Below, in pieces: positions 1-21,249 of a stretch of DNA of 64,000 nucleotides. The notes under the pieces were generated by a model that saw nothing but the letters and a program-made list of their open reading frames with translations, was not told where the DNA came from and made no database searches. The stretch is from contig JAKTNV010000005.1 in the NCBI GenBank assembly GCA_022747635.1, positions 89,047,469 through 89,111,468 of the forward strand, in the 5' to 3' direction. This DNA is from Hetaerina americana. Taxonomy: Eukaryota; Arthropoda; Insecta; Odonata; Calopterygidae. The position numbers were made by a program, and so were the translations under genes. How positions within the stretch are numbered: position 1 is the first letter of the stretch; each line of letters opens with the position of its first letter.

Positions 1-2960
1 TCATCTGTTTTTGAACGGCCACTGTCCGCTCGGCGTTCTGCGGACCCCGATTTAAGTTGCTTATTTCTGGCAAATGTTTTAAATCTTACGACTGTGAAAA
101 TATAACTCCTATTGTGAAACGACGAGTACTCGGTGCCCACCATTGGGTTTGCAGTGGTGCAATTATCACCCGTTGATTACAGATTGGTGGGAGAGGATTG
201 TGTAAATGGCTGTACAATGAAGTCTGCTTTGCCCAGCGTAACCCTTCCTGTTATATTTGCGTGTACACTATTGCATTATTTTTAAGTAAGTACTAATTAA
301 GTACTATTAAGAAAGTTATAGTAGGAAAAACGTAAGTTTTTCCTACTATTAACTCTCTGAAACTCTCTCTGAATTGGGTTACACCAATTACGTATCCGTA
401 GACGTCCCCTTATAGTGATTTAATTTGCATTTTTATTTTTTTAAAGTCTGCAGTGAAATCTGCAATGTAATACTTAAACCGACGCATATTAAAAAGCTGC
501 TTGGGTAGCTGATAACGAGATAACAATTACTCTTGAATTGTATGATGGTTTCATTTTTGCACATGAAATTAAAAGGGTGAGCTTAAGGGAACAGGTCATG
601 TTTTCGGGTAAATAATTACTCGTTCTTTTTTATTATTTATTGGTAATTGTATTGATAATTGTACACGTCCGTTTTAATATTCTGATTAATTAAAACATTT
701 ATAATGAGTTTTATTTGTTGGCCTTAGCTGTAGTCCTCCATGTCCTCTTTTCCTTGTCTCTTCCGAACAATTATCTTCACATTCCGGCGTCATATCTGCT
801 ACAATACCCTCTGTTACGTCAACCTCTCTATCTTCACATGTGGTACTCGTCACTTAAAGCACAGCTCTTGAATCATCCGAAGAGTTGTTCAATTTCCTTG
901 TCTTTTCATAGAAACTAGTAAAGCGGCACTTCGATCCGTGATTAACTCCTCGTGGTGCTAGAATCCTCAAGCTCTGCGATTTCGACGAAGTGAGGCTGTT
1001 ATCATCGTAGTGCCCCTTAGTGTTGCTCCTTCAGATGAGTACATACTACGTGCAGATTAGTCGTACTTTAATCTTATCGCAGAGAAGCAGACGCGTAGGG
1101 GCGTATCGCCCGCGTGGATCTCGCACAGCGTGGGAACGTGACTTGGCTTTAAACCTTCTCTCAGAAGAGGATACGTAATTAATGAGGATTGGCCATATCA
1201 TGAAAGATTGGCATTGGGCATTTTACATTTTGAAACCAATTAACCCTCAAATTCACTCGAAGTGAGTTATTTATTTCATATTTCCGTCCCGTGTGGCAAC
1301 CGATAGGAATTAAACCCATCTCTATATCCATTCGAATCAGTTGTCATTTTAATGTCTGAATAGTTTACAAGGCCCCGTGATTACCCTCACGCTACTTGAT
1401 AAGCGTATTCCTACATAGTTTCTTTCGGAATTGCTACTTGCTTCTCCTTCGCGGATACTCAAATCAGGCCTTTCAAAATCAACCCTGGCTGATACTCGTG
1501 TGACTTTCTCCTGTTTTTAAAACGCATGGCCCTTTCAATGTTCTTATTCATCGGTGAAGAGTGGAAAACTATATATTAACTCACATATTTGTGCTTAGTA
1601 TCTTCGCCTAATTTGTATCCCAATTATCCTTTCCTTTCACTCCGTAACGTTTCTTCTATCTTACTGGTGTAATTATACCGCTAATTAACTTTGTGACTTC
1701 TGTTTTCACTCCCTAAAATCACCAATTCTGGAATCCTTGAATCTGTTGACATAAAGTGAATGATTTTCTCCCTTTCGGGGTCTACAACCCTCACATCTAT
1801 TCGCCTCCCTTTCTTTTCCCTCTTTTATTCTTTTGGGCGTATTATTGCTTTCTCTTATTTGATAATACTCACATTTCCAGGTGTATACGTATTAGAGATT
1901 TTAATGATTCTGAGATCTAGCTTAAATAGGAAAACTCCACTTTTAATATTTTGCGCCAAATCCTTCGTGCCCTCTCTCTTCGTCACTGTTTCTTGAACAT
2001 TGACGTATTATATTAATAAAGTTTTTTAAAATGTTTGTATGATGTGTAAACAGCCCATTTTTGCTTAAATCCCTGTAGTTAAAAACATCCACTTTTACCG
2101 GATGGTGTATAGATTGTTTTTTATGGTTATTTTGTAGGCCCTCTATTCTATTTATTGTAAAAAAACGTTAATGTTGGATCATAATCATTATTACTCCCCG
2201 TTACCGTCTTAAATGCTGCCTGCAGAAATTTGATGTTTCCTCTATCGAAACTCAGTTTTTCTAAAATGAGTATATTAAAAAAATATTCGGAGCAATCATG
2301 TTTTAAATTTTGCGATAATCTATGGATATTTTCTCAGTTAATCAATTTAATTTACATAGGCAACCTAAATTTAATATTCCTAGAGGGTGATTCATGTCTG
2401 AAGACAAATATATCAAGTAAACAAATGATTTTTGGTGCTGTATTCCTTGAAATATTTCCGTTATCTGCGTCGTAACAATCTGAAAAATCCTCCATTATAA
2501 TATTCATCCAGTTCTTTGACAATTATCTCATAATGGAAAAGAATCTTTATGCTGAAAATTTAGAGAAACGAATATCGTTTGCGAGGTACATGTTCGACTG
2601 AGGTAAAATGATATGTGGAATGAAGGCCCCATGAGGTTGTTGAATGATTCAGCAATAAAATGACTTGGTAGCAAATATGGCCGTAACTGTAATTTTTACA
2701 TTGCTGACTGACAAAAGGCCTTGAACTGATTAAAATAGTTTAAAATGGATCATTCCTTTATAAGTATCGAAGTTCACTTCAATTTAACACACTTATAGAA
2801 ACTCACGAATTTTAAATAACTTATCTGTACCTTTATAAAACGTACAATAAGAGTTTTTTTAGCGATACATAAATGAAACTCTCTCTAAGAAAGTCCAATG
2901 CCAGTCAAGTCATCCGCATGGGTTCCTTAGCGTTAAGCAGTGGTAACCGCTCGGCTCCTT
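1..2960. other. AT-rich non-coding DNA downstream of GMC-1
   Basis: No gene, tRNA or recognisable transposon is seen here. All open frames are short, AT-rich and without protein-like composition. The only structure I could pick out is the small hairpin at 315-353. The 3' UTR of GMC-1 must run into the right-hand end of this stretch, but no AATAAA on the minus strand was found between 2650 and 2960; a TATAAA-type variant near 2832 is the closest candidate. Confidence 0.6.
315..353. repeat. Short inverted repeat (hairpin)
   Basis: Arms 315-331 and 336-353 pair around a 4-nt loop (gtaa), with a single unpaired base. The core arm is tagtaggaaaaac and its complement. No flanking duplication was noticed, so its origin is unknown. 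Confidence 0.6.
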
Positions 2961-13075
<10,115 letters not shown>

Positions 13076-14580
13076 TTATTCTATCAATTGCTGGATGCAC
13101 TTGCTGAGGAATTTTAGCGACAATGGTGAAAACATTGAAATAAATTATGCAACAATTTTCATAGTGTGTACAGCTTCAGGTACCAAGGTTACGTGAACTT
13201 ATTACGGATATCGTTGGTAGGGAAAACATTTGCTGAATCGTACGGTGAGGGATATATTATTCATGATTGAGTATGGTATATTTTGCTTGTTTATGTTCTA
13301 CTCTGAGAGCTCAAAATTACAAAAAAAAACATTTTTGTCAAATCTTTCTTAATTCCTCGTCGGGTACCGCCAAGCATCGCGCACCGTACGGTTTCGCGTT
13401 AACGGTGATCTAACTAGTAACATTTCTTGCGGTAACGGTACTTTCTGCATGGTAATGGTATTTCAATTTCACGCGAATGTTCTTTTTGCAAACGCTGTAA
13501 GAGAACTCATTAGATTTAAAAAATGGTGCGTAACCATTCATCCCATTGGTCTTAAATCCCGGCGCATGACATTTTATAATACTGTGGCAGATAAAAGTTT
13601 ATCCCAAGAACTTAGTCTCGTCGCAAGTTCATAACAATTTTAAATATGAATTTCTTTCTTTCAACTCCACTTCAACTATGTGCTATGTCTGGGAAATTAA
13701 GAGCAGTTCATGAATCTGTATTATTCCACAGATCGATTTTAATTTAAGCATATGACCTCAGTTGTTTAATGTGAATACATTGCTAGGCATAATTTTAAAT
13801 GTTGAATTTGTTGTGAGACTTTGTATTTTCTAACTATCATACTATATTCTGGGATATATTAATAGTATACACGTCGTTAATTATTCGTCCATCAGATTGT
13901 CAGTGTCACGCAATGACAAGTATGGGTATTTTTTGGTGTCTAAAGAAATCTCAAATTTCTGTATGTTAATTATTTTTAAACGAAAAGGCCATTCATTCGG
14001 TTTATTTCGAATATAAAGGCGCGCGGAATGCAATATTTTTCATATCTGCCCGAATCGGAGAAATTTTGAGATACCTCTGCTTAAAATCCGGACTCATCCG
14101 TGGAACACGCTGTGTATTCATGCCGTAGGGTTGCCCCTTAATTGTAAAAATATAATCGGTATCTGGCGTACGCTTGGTCCACGGAACGTTTATAACTATA
14201 TCTGACCTTATAGCCAATCAAGTAACTTGAGCGTCGAATCCCAAAATCATTACCAACGGATACAGCACTCCTTCACGTTCAGTTGGAATCTTGGAAATTT
14301 TAATTTTTTAAAGTCCTGGATGAAAATGTTTCCTTAGTTTTTCTAAACGTGTCTATTGTCCAATAAAATGGCATTTACATTGAAAACGGAAATGTGTACT
14401 ATAAAACAGGTTACTCCTGGAGGCTAAGCCGTATTCTTTTCATCGACGTAGCAAACAATCTTCCAAAAAGTTCAATTGTCCCATGTCCGCTTGAGAAGAG
14501 CCTCTCTATCTAGTCTATCATAGATTCGTGATACCTTAATGATCTATTGATTTCTGTCTGATATTGGATTGAATATGACT

Positions 14581-14598
14581 ATATATATATATATATAT
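14581..14598. repeat. (AT)n microsatellite
   Basis: Uninterrupted AT dinucleotide run followed by a T-rich tract. Confidence 0.95.
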
Positions 14599-14712
14599 TT
14601 TTTTTTTAAAGGAGAATTTATTTAATGCAATATTTGGAGAAACACGTCATATTTTTAACTGCCCAAATTTTTTTAATTATATTCTACCGCACAAACACAT
14701 GAAGTGTTTTTT

Positions 14713-14789
14713 ATGTGTGTGGGTGTGTGTGTATATATATAGTATATACATATATATATACATATATATACATATATATATATACATAC

Positions 14790-14853
<64 letters not shown>
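14713..14853. repeat. (GT)n-(TA)n compound microsatellite
   Basis: GT-rich start passing into an almost pure TA tract with scattered ca interruptions. Together with the tract at 14935-15144 it flanks about 80 bp of unique sequence. Confidence 0.95.
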
Positions 14854-14855
<2 letters not shown>

Positions 14856-14932
14856 TTTCCTAGACTTAACACGGAAGTGCCGAAGAAAATACGTGTGAGT
14901 GTTCTTTTTTTGTGTTTCTATATTGTGTGTTA

Positions 14933-14934
<2 letters not shown>

Positions 14935-15013
<79 letters not shown>

Positions 15014-15144
15014 TATAAATATACATATATATATATATATAAATAAATATGAATAGACATGTATATATATATAAATAAATATGAACAGATATGTATATAT
15101 AAATATATATATATATACATATCTGTGTGTGTGTGTGTGTGTAT
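14935..15144. repeat. (TA)n microsatellite ending in (GT)n
   Basis: About 200 bp of TA repeats with small interruptions, ending in a gtgtgtgt run. It mirrors the tract at 14713-14853, and the pair could extrude a cruciform. Confidence 0.95.
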
Positions 15145-15515
15145 AACACGTGAAAGGACACTCGTATATTAGATTGTTTGAGCTTTCGGCCTTCTTCAGG
15201 TCAGACTCATTCTGTAAAGCCTATTCACGAGTTATTGCTGGACATCGACGCTGCACGCAATATTTAGTCATTAATTTTCATAAGTCATGTTATTTGGAAT
15301 AAAGTAAGTCTGAAAAAAAGTAAATCTGAAGCTTTCAAGGCACTGAAAATGTTTCAAGAGATTTCCTCGAGACGTATTGATTTTTTCAATAGCTATGTTA
15401 TGCGTTCAGTTTCCCAAATCAACTCAATCCTTAATTTAGTTACAGAACCAATAATTCTTCTTCGCGCCGTGTGGCAGACTAAGGTAATGGCCGGAAGCGG
15501 TCATTGTGAACTCAC

Positions 15516-15595
15516 CGTGCTTCTCGAGTAGAAGATATTCCCCCGGCAGGATTCGGCTTCGTGCGACTCGTCCCAACCGATGGCAGTGTCACACT
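15516..15595 (-). other. Candidate 5' non-coding leader exon of GMC-1
   Basis: An 80-nt interval from the predicted transcription start (15595) to a 5' splice site (GTGAGT at 15515-15510). It contains no ATG, as expected for a leader exon. Its assignment to GMC-1 rests on position and strand only: it is the first convincing promoter-plus-donor combination upstream of exon 1. Confidence 0.35.
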
Positions 15596-15597
15596 GA
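15564..15597 (-). promoter_or_regulatory. Candidate Inr plus DPE core promoter
   Basis: On the minus strand an arthropod initiator TCAGT lies at 15597-15593 (A+1 at 15595), and AGTCG, a full match to the DPE consensus RGWYV, sits at 15568-15564, exactly +28 to +32. A TATTTAAATA sequence lies about 40 nt upstream, slightly too far for a standard TATA box. Exact Inr-DPE spacing is unlikely to arise often by chance, but the window was searched by eye. Confidence 0.4.
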
Positions 15598-15599
15598 TG

Positions 15600-18500
15600 G
15601 GCTCCCGAGAGAACCGAAAGGGTGCCTATTTAAATAAATGCGCTCTGAGCGTCTGTCATAAGTGTTTCTGATGACATTCATTAATTTGTTGGCGCCGGGC
15701 GATGTTAATGAAATATTTGGCACTCTTGAGACGCCGCCCCTGGCCCCACTCCCTCTTCTTAACTCTCCCTCGCTTCGTTCGAAGTTGCTTGAGGGGGGCC
15801 CGGTTGATCCGCACCTCTCCCCCCTTTCCCTTCGAGGGCTCAATGACACTTCGCTAACGACATGCGTACCTGCTTCCCTTCTATCCTCTTTCCTATATAC
15901 ACTAATTCGTGCATAAGCCCCTCTTCCCAAACTTTCTCCCCTCTCCTAGGCGTCCACTTGAAGAGTCCTCAGGTTTAAATTACACAGACGGAAATGAACT
16001 TTCACTCGCGTCGCGGCGTCAAAGGTGCAGACAGACGCACTTTAGGAATAGGGGAGGGAAGGTCCGTCTTCACGGGGAAGACTAATAAGAATGAATTATC
16101 GAAATCCTTTGTTCCATGACTCTGGAAGTTGATCACTGTCGCCTCGTTAATTGATGGAAAACTCGTTTAAATACACGCAATAGGTGGCGTTATATTCGGT
16201 GGTGATTTGCGTCGTCTAATTCTAATGTGTACTTGATGCGCTAAACGGACAATTATGTAACTTAAATATAATATGTATAGGGTCATTGTAAATATGGCAT
16301 CGTTATCCTGGTTTATTTTCCGTCGTAATATATACCAAAATTCGTTTGGAGCTGGAATCAAACTGATTGTCATTCATTTCGTCATGACTTCTAACACGTG
16401 CGTCATAAGGTACGTGTACTCTTACGTAGTGCTGTTATTTGGGCAGTCTATAGCTTTCCATTTATATCAGTGCATTTAATTGAATATATAAAAATTAAAT
16501 ATCCATTATCTTTTTAATACGAGGGAAAAAATGGGCTCGGAGATGAGGAATATGAACCTAGAGAAAATGTTTATAAAACTGATATGTGCTGGGAGTATTA
16601 ATCTTGACTTCCTTATTTCACGCAAAAGGGTTGCCAAAACTGACCTTCTGCTGACGCCGTGTGAAAAATGACGCGCGAAAGGTATTTCATTAAATATGCA
16701 TTTATTTTCTTAATTATGAATAAAAAGTTTCGATAGATTGTAAAAAGTGTTAGTTAATCCAGATGAAAGGTGATTTTGCTGAAATCATAGTATTAAATGC
16801 TTTTACTTGATTATTCATTTGAATGGTTTTCATCATCTTTTATAAATATGGAATTTTTATCGAAAATAATTTATTAACGATATGGCTAAGGCATGAGCGT
16901 TTGATTCTTGTTTCACAAATGAAAAGGTGTTCCAATCATGGTAATTAATTCATTATCAGAGAAATTACCTTCAATTTTGCTCCTGCGTGCCAGTCGCCGG
17001 GCTCCGCGATTCTCCTGATGTCTCCTAAGAAACTGCGGTAGTTGCCACGGCAGTAACTTAATATCCGTTAACATGCAACAACTTCAAAGTGTTAAAACAA
17101 GGTTATTGATATGTAACAATTTCAAAGTGTAAGATTTTTACACTTTGAAATTGTTACATGTCTCTGATTTCTGGTCTCATGTACTTAAATATAGAGTAAT
17201 TACCATTTGGTCAGTTCAATTTTACTATGTATATATTTAAAAAAATTAATTATTCAGATTCATAAAATATTGTTTTATGAAAAAGTTAATATTAAATGCA
17301 TCCTTTCCATTTTAATGTATTCATTTATATATATAATGACATTCATATTTAATTATTGATTTTGGAGAACATAATGGAACATTATTCATTAAACAAATGG
17401 AAAATCGCTCTGTTATTTTGATTTTGATTATATGATCATGAGTTATTTTAGCGGTTCTTCAGCGACTAAGTTGATAATTTAATCTTTAAGATAAATACGT
17501 TCAAGCTTTCTTCTCAGATGTGTTTCAGCGGTTCCGTTGCTCCGGAATAAATGTCGAGTAATGCGTGTGATGGGGCTGGCATCTTAAATTAGTGTGGTCT
17601 TCTTATGCACCCTCATGTCCGAAATTTTTATTGTTTGCACTCTATGCTACCGAATAGACTAATCACAGCACAGCACTCCCAACCATTACTCCTGCAGGAA
17701 CCCCGGAGTATGTGAAAATTGTATTTACAGTTGAAACTAATTATTTTACTAACTAATTATAGTGTAGGCGAGTTTAAAGATAGAAAGAAAGGGAGCAGTT
17801 TTTAAATATTTTAATCTTTATCCCTACTTTGTTGGTAGCAGTTATACTCCTATCCATACCACAAACTGAAAGCACACCTGCATAGTGTTGGGGACAAGGT
17901 TGGTATTTTTTAAATCTCCGTCCCTTCTTGGTTCGTGGCTGCGCAACTGCAGTCCATGCTACAAAGTGAAGGAACACCTGCATGATGTGAAATGTTTTCA
18001 CTTTAGCTGTTGCTTTGTCCATTTGGGATTTTTTGACTAGGGGTGCCATATGAAGAGCAAAATATGTGGAGAGGTAGAGTGTGCCGTTAAGATTTGTGCG
18101 ATGGGAGCAAGACATGTACACCTGCAGTTACAACGTTTGATAATCAGCGTCTATTTCCTTAAAATATAAATAAATATCCTGTTTCCCTCCCCTCTTGTAA
18201 ATCCCTTTTCTCTTTAGGCAACTTTAATCTAAAGATTTTATTTCTGTTAAATGCCGTAGCAGGTGTATCACACCTAACGAATTCGGAAAAGACTCGGAAA
18301 CCTTTGGTTGAGCTATTGCTTCAAAGTGACTTTTCCAACTCTTCTCTAAAATGTCGAAGAATTTTACTTTGCTATGTTTCAAATCATTGGGCGGCAAATA
18401 AATATATGATTCACCAAGAGATCCAGGCAAGATGAACACAACTACATCAATACGAATTCGAGTAACAATATCATATTATAATATATTTCACCACGCCAGG

Positions 18501-19670
18501 AGCGTATGACTTAGTGTTACCAAATTGTGCGTTCTTTTATGGCATTTGACGTAGGATGATGAAGTAGGATGTAGCTTCTGGGAGATTCCTGAGAACGTGC
18601 ATCCAACCTTGTTGATTGCAAACACCCCTTGTGGCACATGTTTTTCGTAGTTGCTACCATATTCAGTTCTACCAAGTCTCTACCCTCAACCTTGACGTCA
18701 TCCCCTTCTTACCACTCCTGCGGTTTCTTAGCGTTCTCCTTGCTTGCACATCCTCCAGCACCCCTTCACTTCTTCAGCACCCCCTCACGAATATTCACCT
18801 GCGCCTCTTCACTTTCATTCAACAACATCCTCTCTTCCCGCAATGACACATCCAACAATATTTTGTTTACGTTGTCTCTCCAACTTAAATATTAATTCCC
18901 CGACGTACCCACACCAAGAACACTCACCACACCACATTCACTCTATTCCTCTTTCCACAGAGATTTGGAGTTTGACACTTGCAATAACTTCAAATATATA
19001 TTAATATGTTGTCTCCTTCGTATATCCAGCCAACATATTCACTCCTCGCCGTAAATTAAATGTCTCACTCCATTCTTCACCTGTATTCTATTCCACCTGG
19101 ATTTATTCGATCCGTCAATTCTATCCAAACTACCAGTTTGATGGTTTAAATACAGTGGACAAAGCAAATCGTGTGCTTGTAAAGATGCATTCGTATCCAT
19201 TGTGTAATTTACTGTGTCTTATTTAGTTAATTAAGTCATTCAACAATAAAATTAAACCCATTCTGCAAAATGCATTATTTTTTCTCTTTTATTTACGTAT
19301 AAATTGATTACTTTTATTTCTTTGCATATTCAATAAAATTGGCTCTCTAAGATGGTAAAAGTTTGGTTTTCTAATGCAAACCTCTTCTAAATAAACGCGT
19401 AGAAATTCATGGAGAATTTATGCTATTTTTTTACCGGTTCCGTAAAATAATCTTCAATTAAAATTGTTTACTGTTATAATTGTGTAATGCATATTATATG
19501 TTAAGTACTTTAAACTTAACTGACTCAACTTAGCAATAGAACTTCCAAAGTAGGATATGAAGTTATTCATGGAAGCACTGGTCAGGTCGGTCCGAATTCA
19601 AGTTTTTCCTTTTTTGTGTGCCCAGCACTTTATTAACATAGATATTAATACATTTTTATTGGTATTCTAC
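15600..19670. other. Non-coding interval upstream of GMC-1
   Basis: The 15690-15960 part is relatively GC-rich and could be promoter-proximal DNA. The rest is AT-rich. A pyrimidine-rich stretch at 18600-19130 yields several overlapping short frames on the plus strand, but they look like low-complexity T/C-rich DNA. The hairpin at 17111-17159 is the only clear structure. Confidence 0.45.
17111..17159. repeat. Perfect 22-bp hairpin
   Basis: Arms 17111-17132 and 17138-17159 (atgtaacaatttcaaagtgt...) are exact complements with a 5-nt loop. A related caacttcaaagtgtt copy lies just upstream at about 17088, so the sequence may be part of a small dispersed repeat. Confidence 0.75.
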
Positions 19671-19676
19671 TGTTTA

Positions 19677-20360
19677 AGGTAGGTTTTGGGTGAACAAAGG
19701 CGACACATTTCTTTCCTCTCCCATCAAAACGCAACATTACTGCACAAGTATTTCTTCAATGACACATACTTCCTTCTTCCCTTCATCCCGTCCAACATTC
19801 CTTTTATTTTGCCAACTCTTTCTCACTTGTCTAACGCCCTCCCCTTTATCATTGTCGTTAACATCTCATATACAACCAAATTGCTGTCCATCCATGTTTC
19901 CTGCCTCCCATGGATTTCTGTCAGCATCCCCCTCTCCACCATGTCACTCTTCCTCGTTTGTTTTCCCATAGTATGTTCATTTAAAATGTTCATCTTTCTC
20001 CACAGCCACTTTTTAAATGTCTCCAATCTATGCCTTTTTATCTTACTTCAACGATTATGTCTTTACGCCATGCAATGCCACGCTCTGTATAAAAGTGTTT
20101 TACGAATCGTTTCTTAACATCCTTACCCGATGTCCCTGACGTCGATTCTCTCCTTCTTGTGAAAGATTCTTTGCCATACGCAATTCTTCTTCATATATCC
20201 ATATTACTTGGATCGTTTTTCCGCAATAAATCCTAAGATAGATAACCCGTTCCACCTGCTCTAGGTTTTGTTCTTTTATCTAAGCCTCCATATTTCTCAA
20301 AAAGCTCTTGCCAGTTGTTTTTCCCACGTGCGTTGATTCTCATCCCATGTCGCACTTTGG
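19677..20360 (-). mobile_element. LINE family L-A, 5'-truncated decayed copy
   Basis: Minus-strand remnants of the C-terminal reverse transcriptase region, collinear with the copies at 42320 and 47820. Recognisable in nucleotide form are the segments for tyrosine-leucine (YL..YCG) near 20240, the SVALHGVKT-like stretch near 20080 and the final GEE..RQETWMD region. It begins with the shared 3'-terminal sequence (plus strand: aaggtaggttttgg). Multiple stops and frameshifts. The next 20361-21109 bp are AT-rich and featureless. Confidence 0.65.
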
Positions 20361-21109
20361 TTTTATAATGCCTTCAGCCAGACTAGTAAGAGATACGGCA
20401 CATACTTGGTCGGCTGGCTCACTTAAGCCTGATCATCCAGATTTGTTAATACTTATATTTTCCACGGGTGCAAAAAATAGTTTAGTGCTAAAAAAAGAAC
20501 CCCTTTTATGAGACCGTCTAAGCATTTGAGTAAGTACTCATCTTGGGGGCTAAAGCGCCGTGGATTTCGCATTTATTTCACTGATGTATGAAAGTCAAGA
20601 ATATATTTTATTGAGCAGTTAAATGTTGCTTTATCAAGTGGAATAGTGGCAGTTACCCCGGTGCTATGGGTGCTTGACTCAAAAATTTCTTGAAATATTA
20701 TTTGGACTAAAACTATATTTTCTCCTTATTATATTTTTTAATTATTTGTATAATGATGTTAATGCTCAGTTTTTCGTCAAATCAGTATTCAGGTACACTT
20801 CTTTTAAAGATAATATTTACAATATACGGATAATCGTATTGCGTATTTTTAGAAAGAAATTCGAGGTATATAATTCTTTATGTTTTTCATAATTATTTCA
20901 AATAATGACTCCGTCTTGACCCTAATATTATTTCAGTGGTTGTGCTTCATACCCGTGACTTTGGTCCCGCAATTAGGATTTCCCGCATTTATTTAAAACT
21001 AGAATACTTATACACCAAAATACAAATAGAGAGAGATAATGGTTTGAGGTGTCACTTTGTGGAAGCGATTCACATCGGGAAAGAAATTACTTTGTTCTTC
21101 CACTTATAT

Positions 21110-21115
21110 TTTATT
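21110..21115 (-). terminator. Candidate polyadenylation signal of GMC-2
   Basis: AATAAA on the minus strand about 135 nt beyond the GMC-2 stop codon, the first such hexamer downstream. Confidence 0.55.
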
Positions 21116-21117
21116 TA

Positions 21118-21174
21118 ACACGACCTAGGCTTCGACTTACAAAGTCATCATCAGTTGATGATGACTTAGTAAGT
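21118..21174. repeat. MITE-like fragment with near-perfect hairpin
   Basis: Starts with cacgacctaggcttcg, resembling the ends of the MITE at 12115-12308. It contains a 19-bp hairpin (21135-21153 with 21156-21174, one mismatch) centred on catcatca/tgatgatg. It lies in the 3' flank of GMC-2. Confidence 0.6.
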
Positions 21175-21249
21175 ATAATAAGAACGAAGTATTTTCTTTT
21201 CCGATATAGAGAGATGTTTACGCGTGCTTTTCAGCAAGTCCCTTTGAGA

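Noticed and set aside
14673..15161. Long open frames made of Tyr-Ile repeats
   Set aside because: Produced by TA microsatellites; not protein-coding.
18600..19130. Pyrimidine-rich stretch as another LINE L-A copy
   Set aside because: T/C-rich like the reverse complement of the LINE, but no motif order could be matched.
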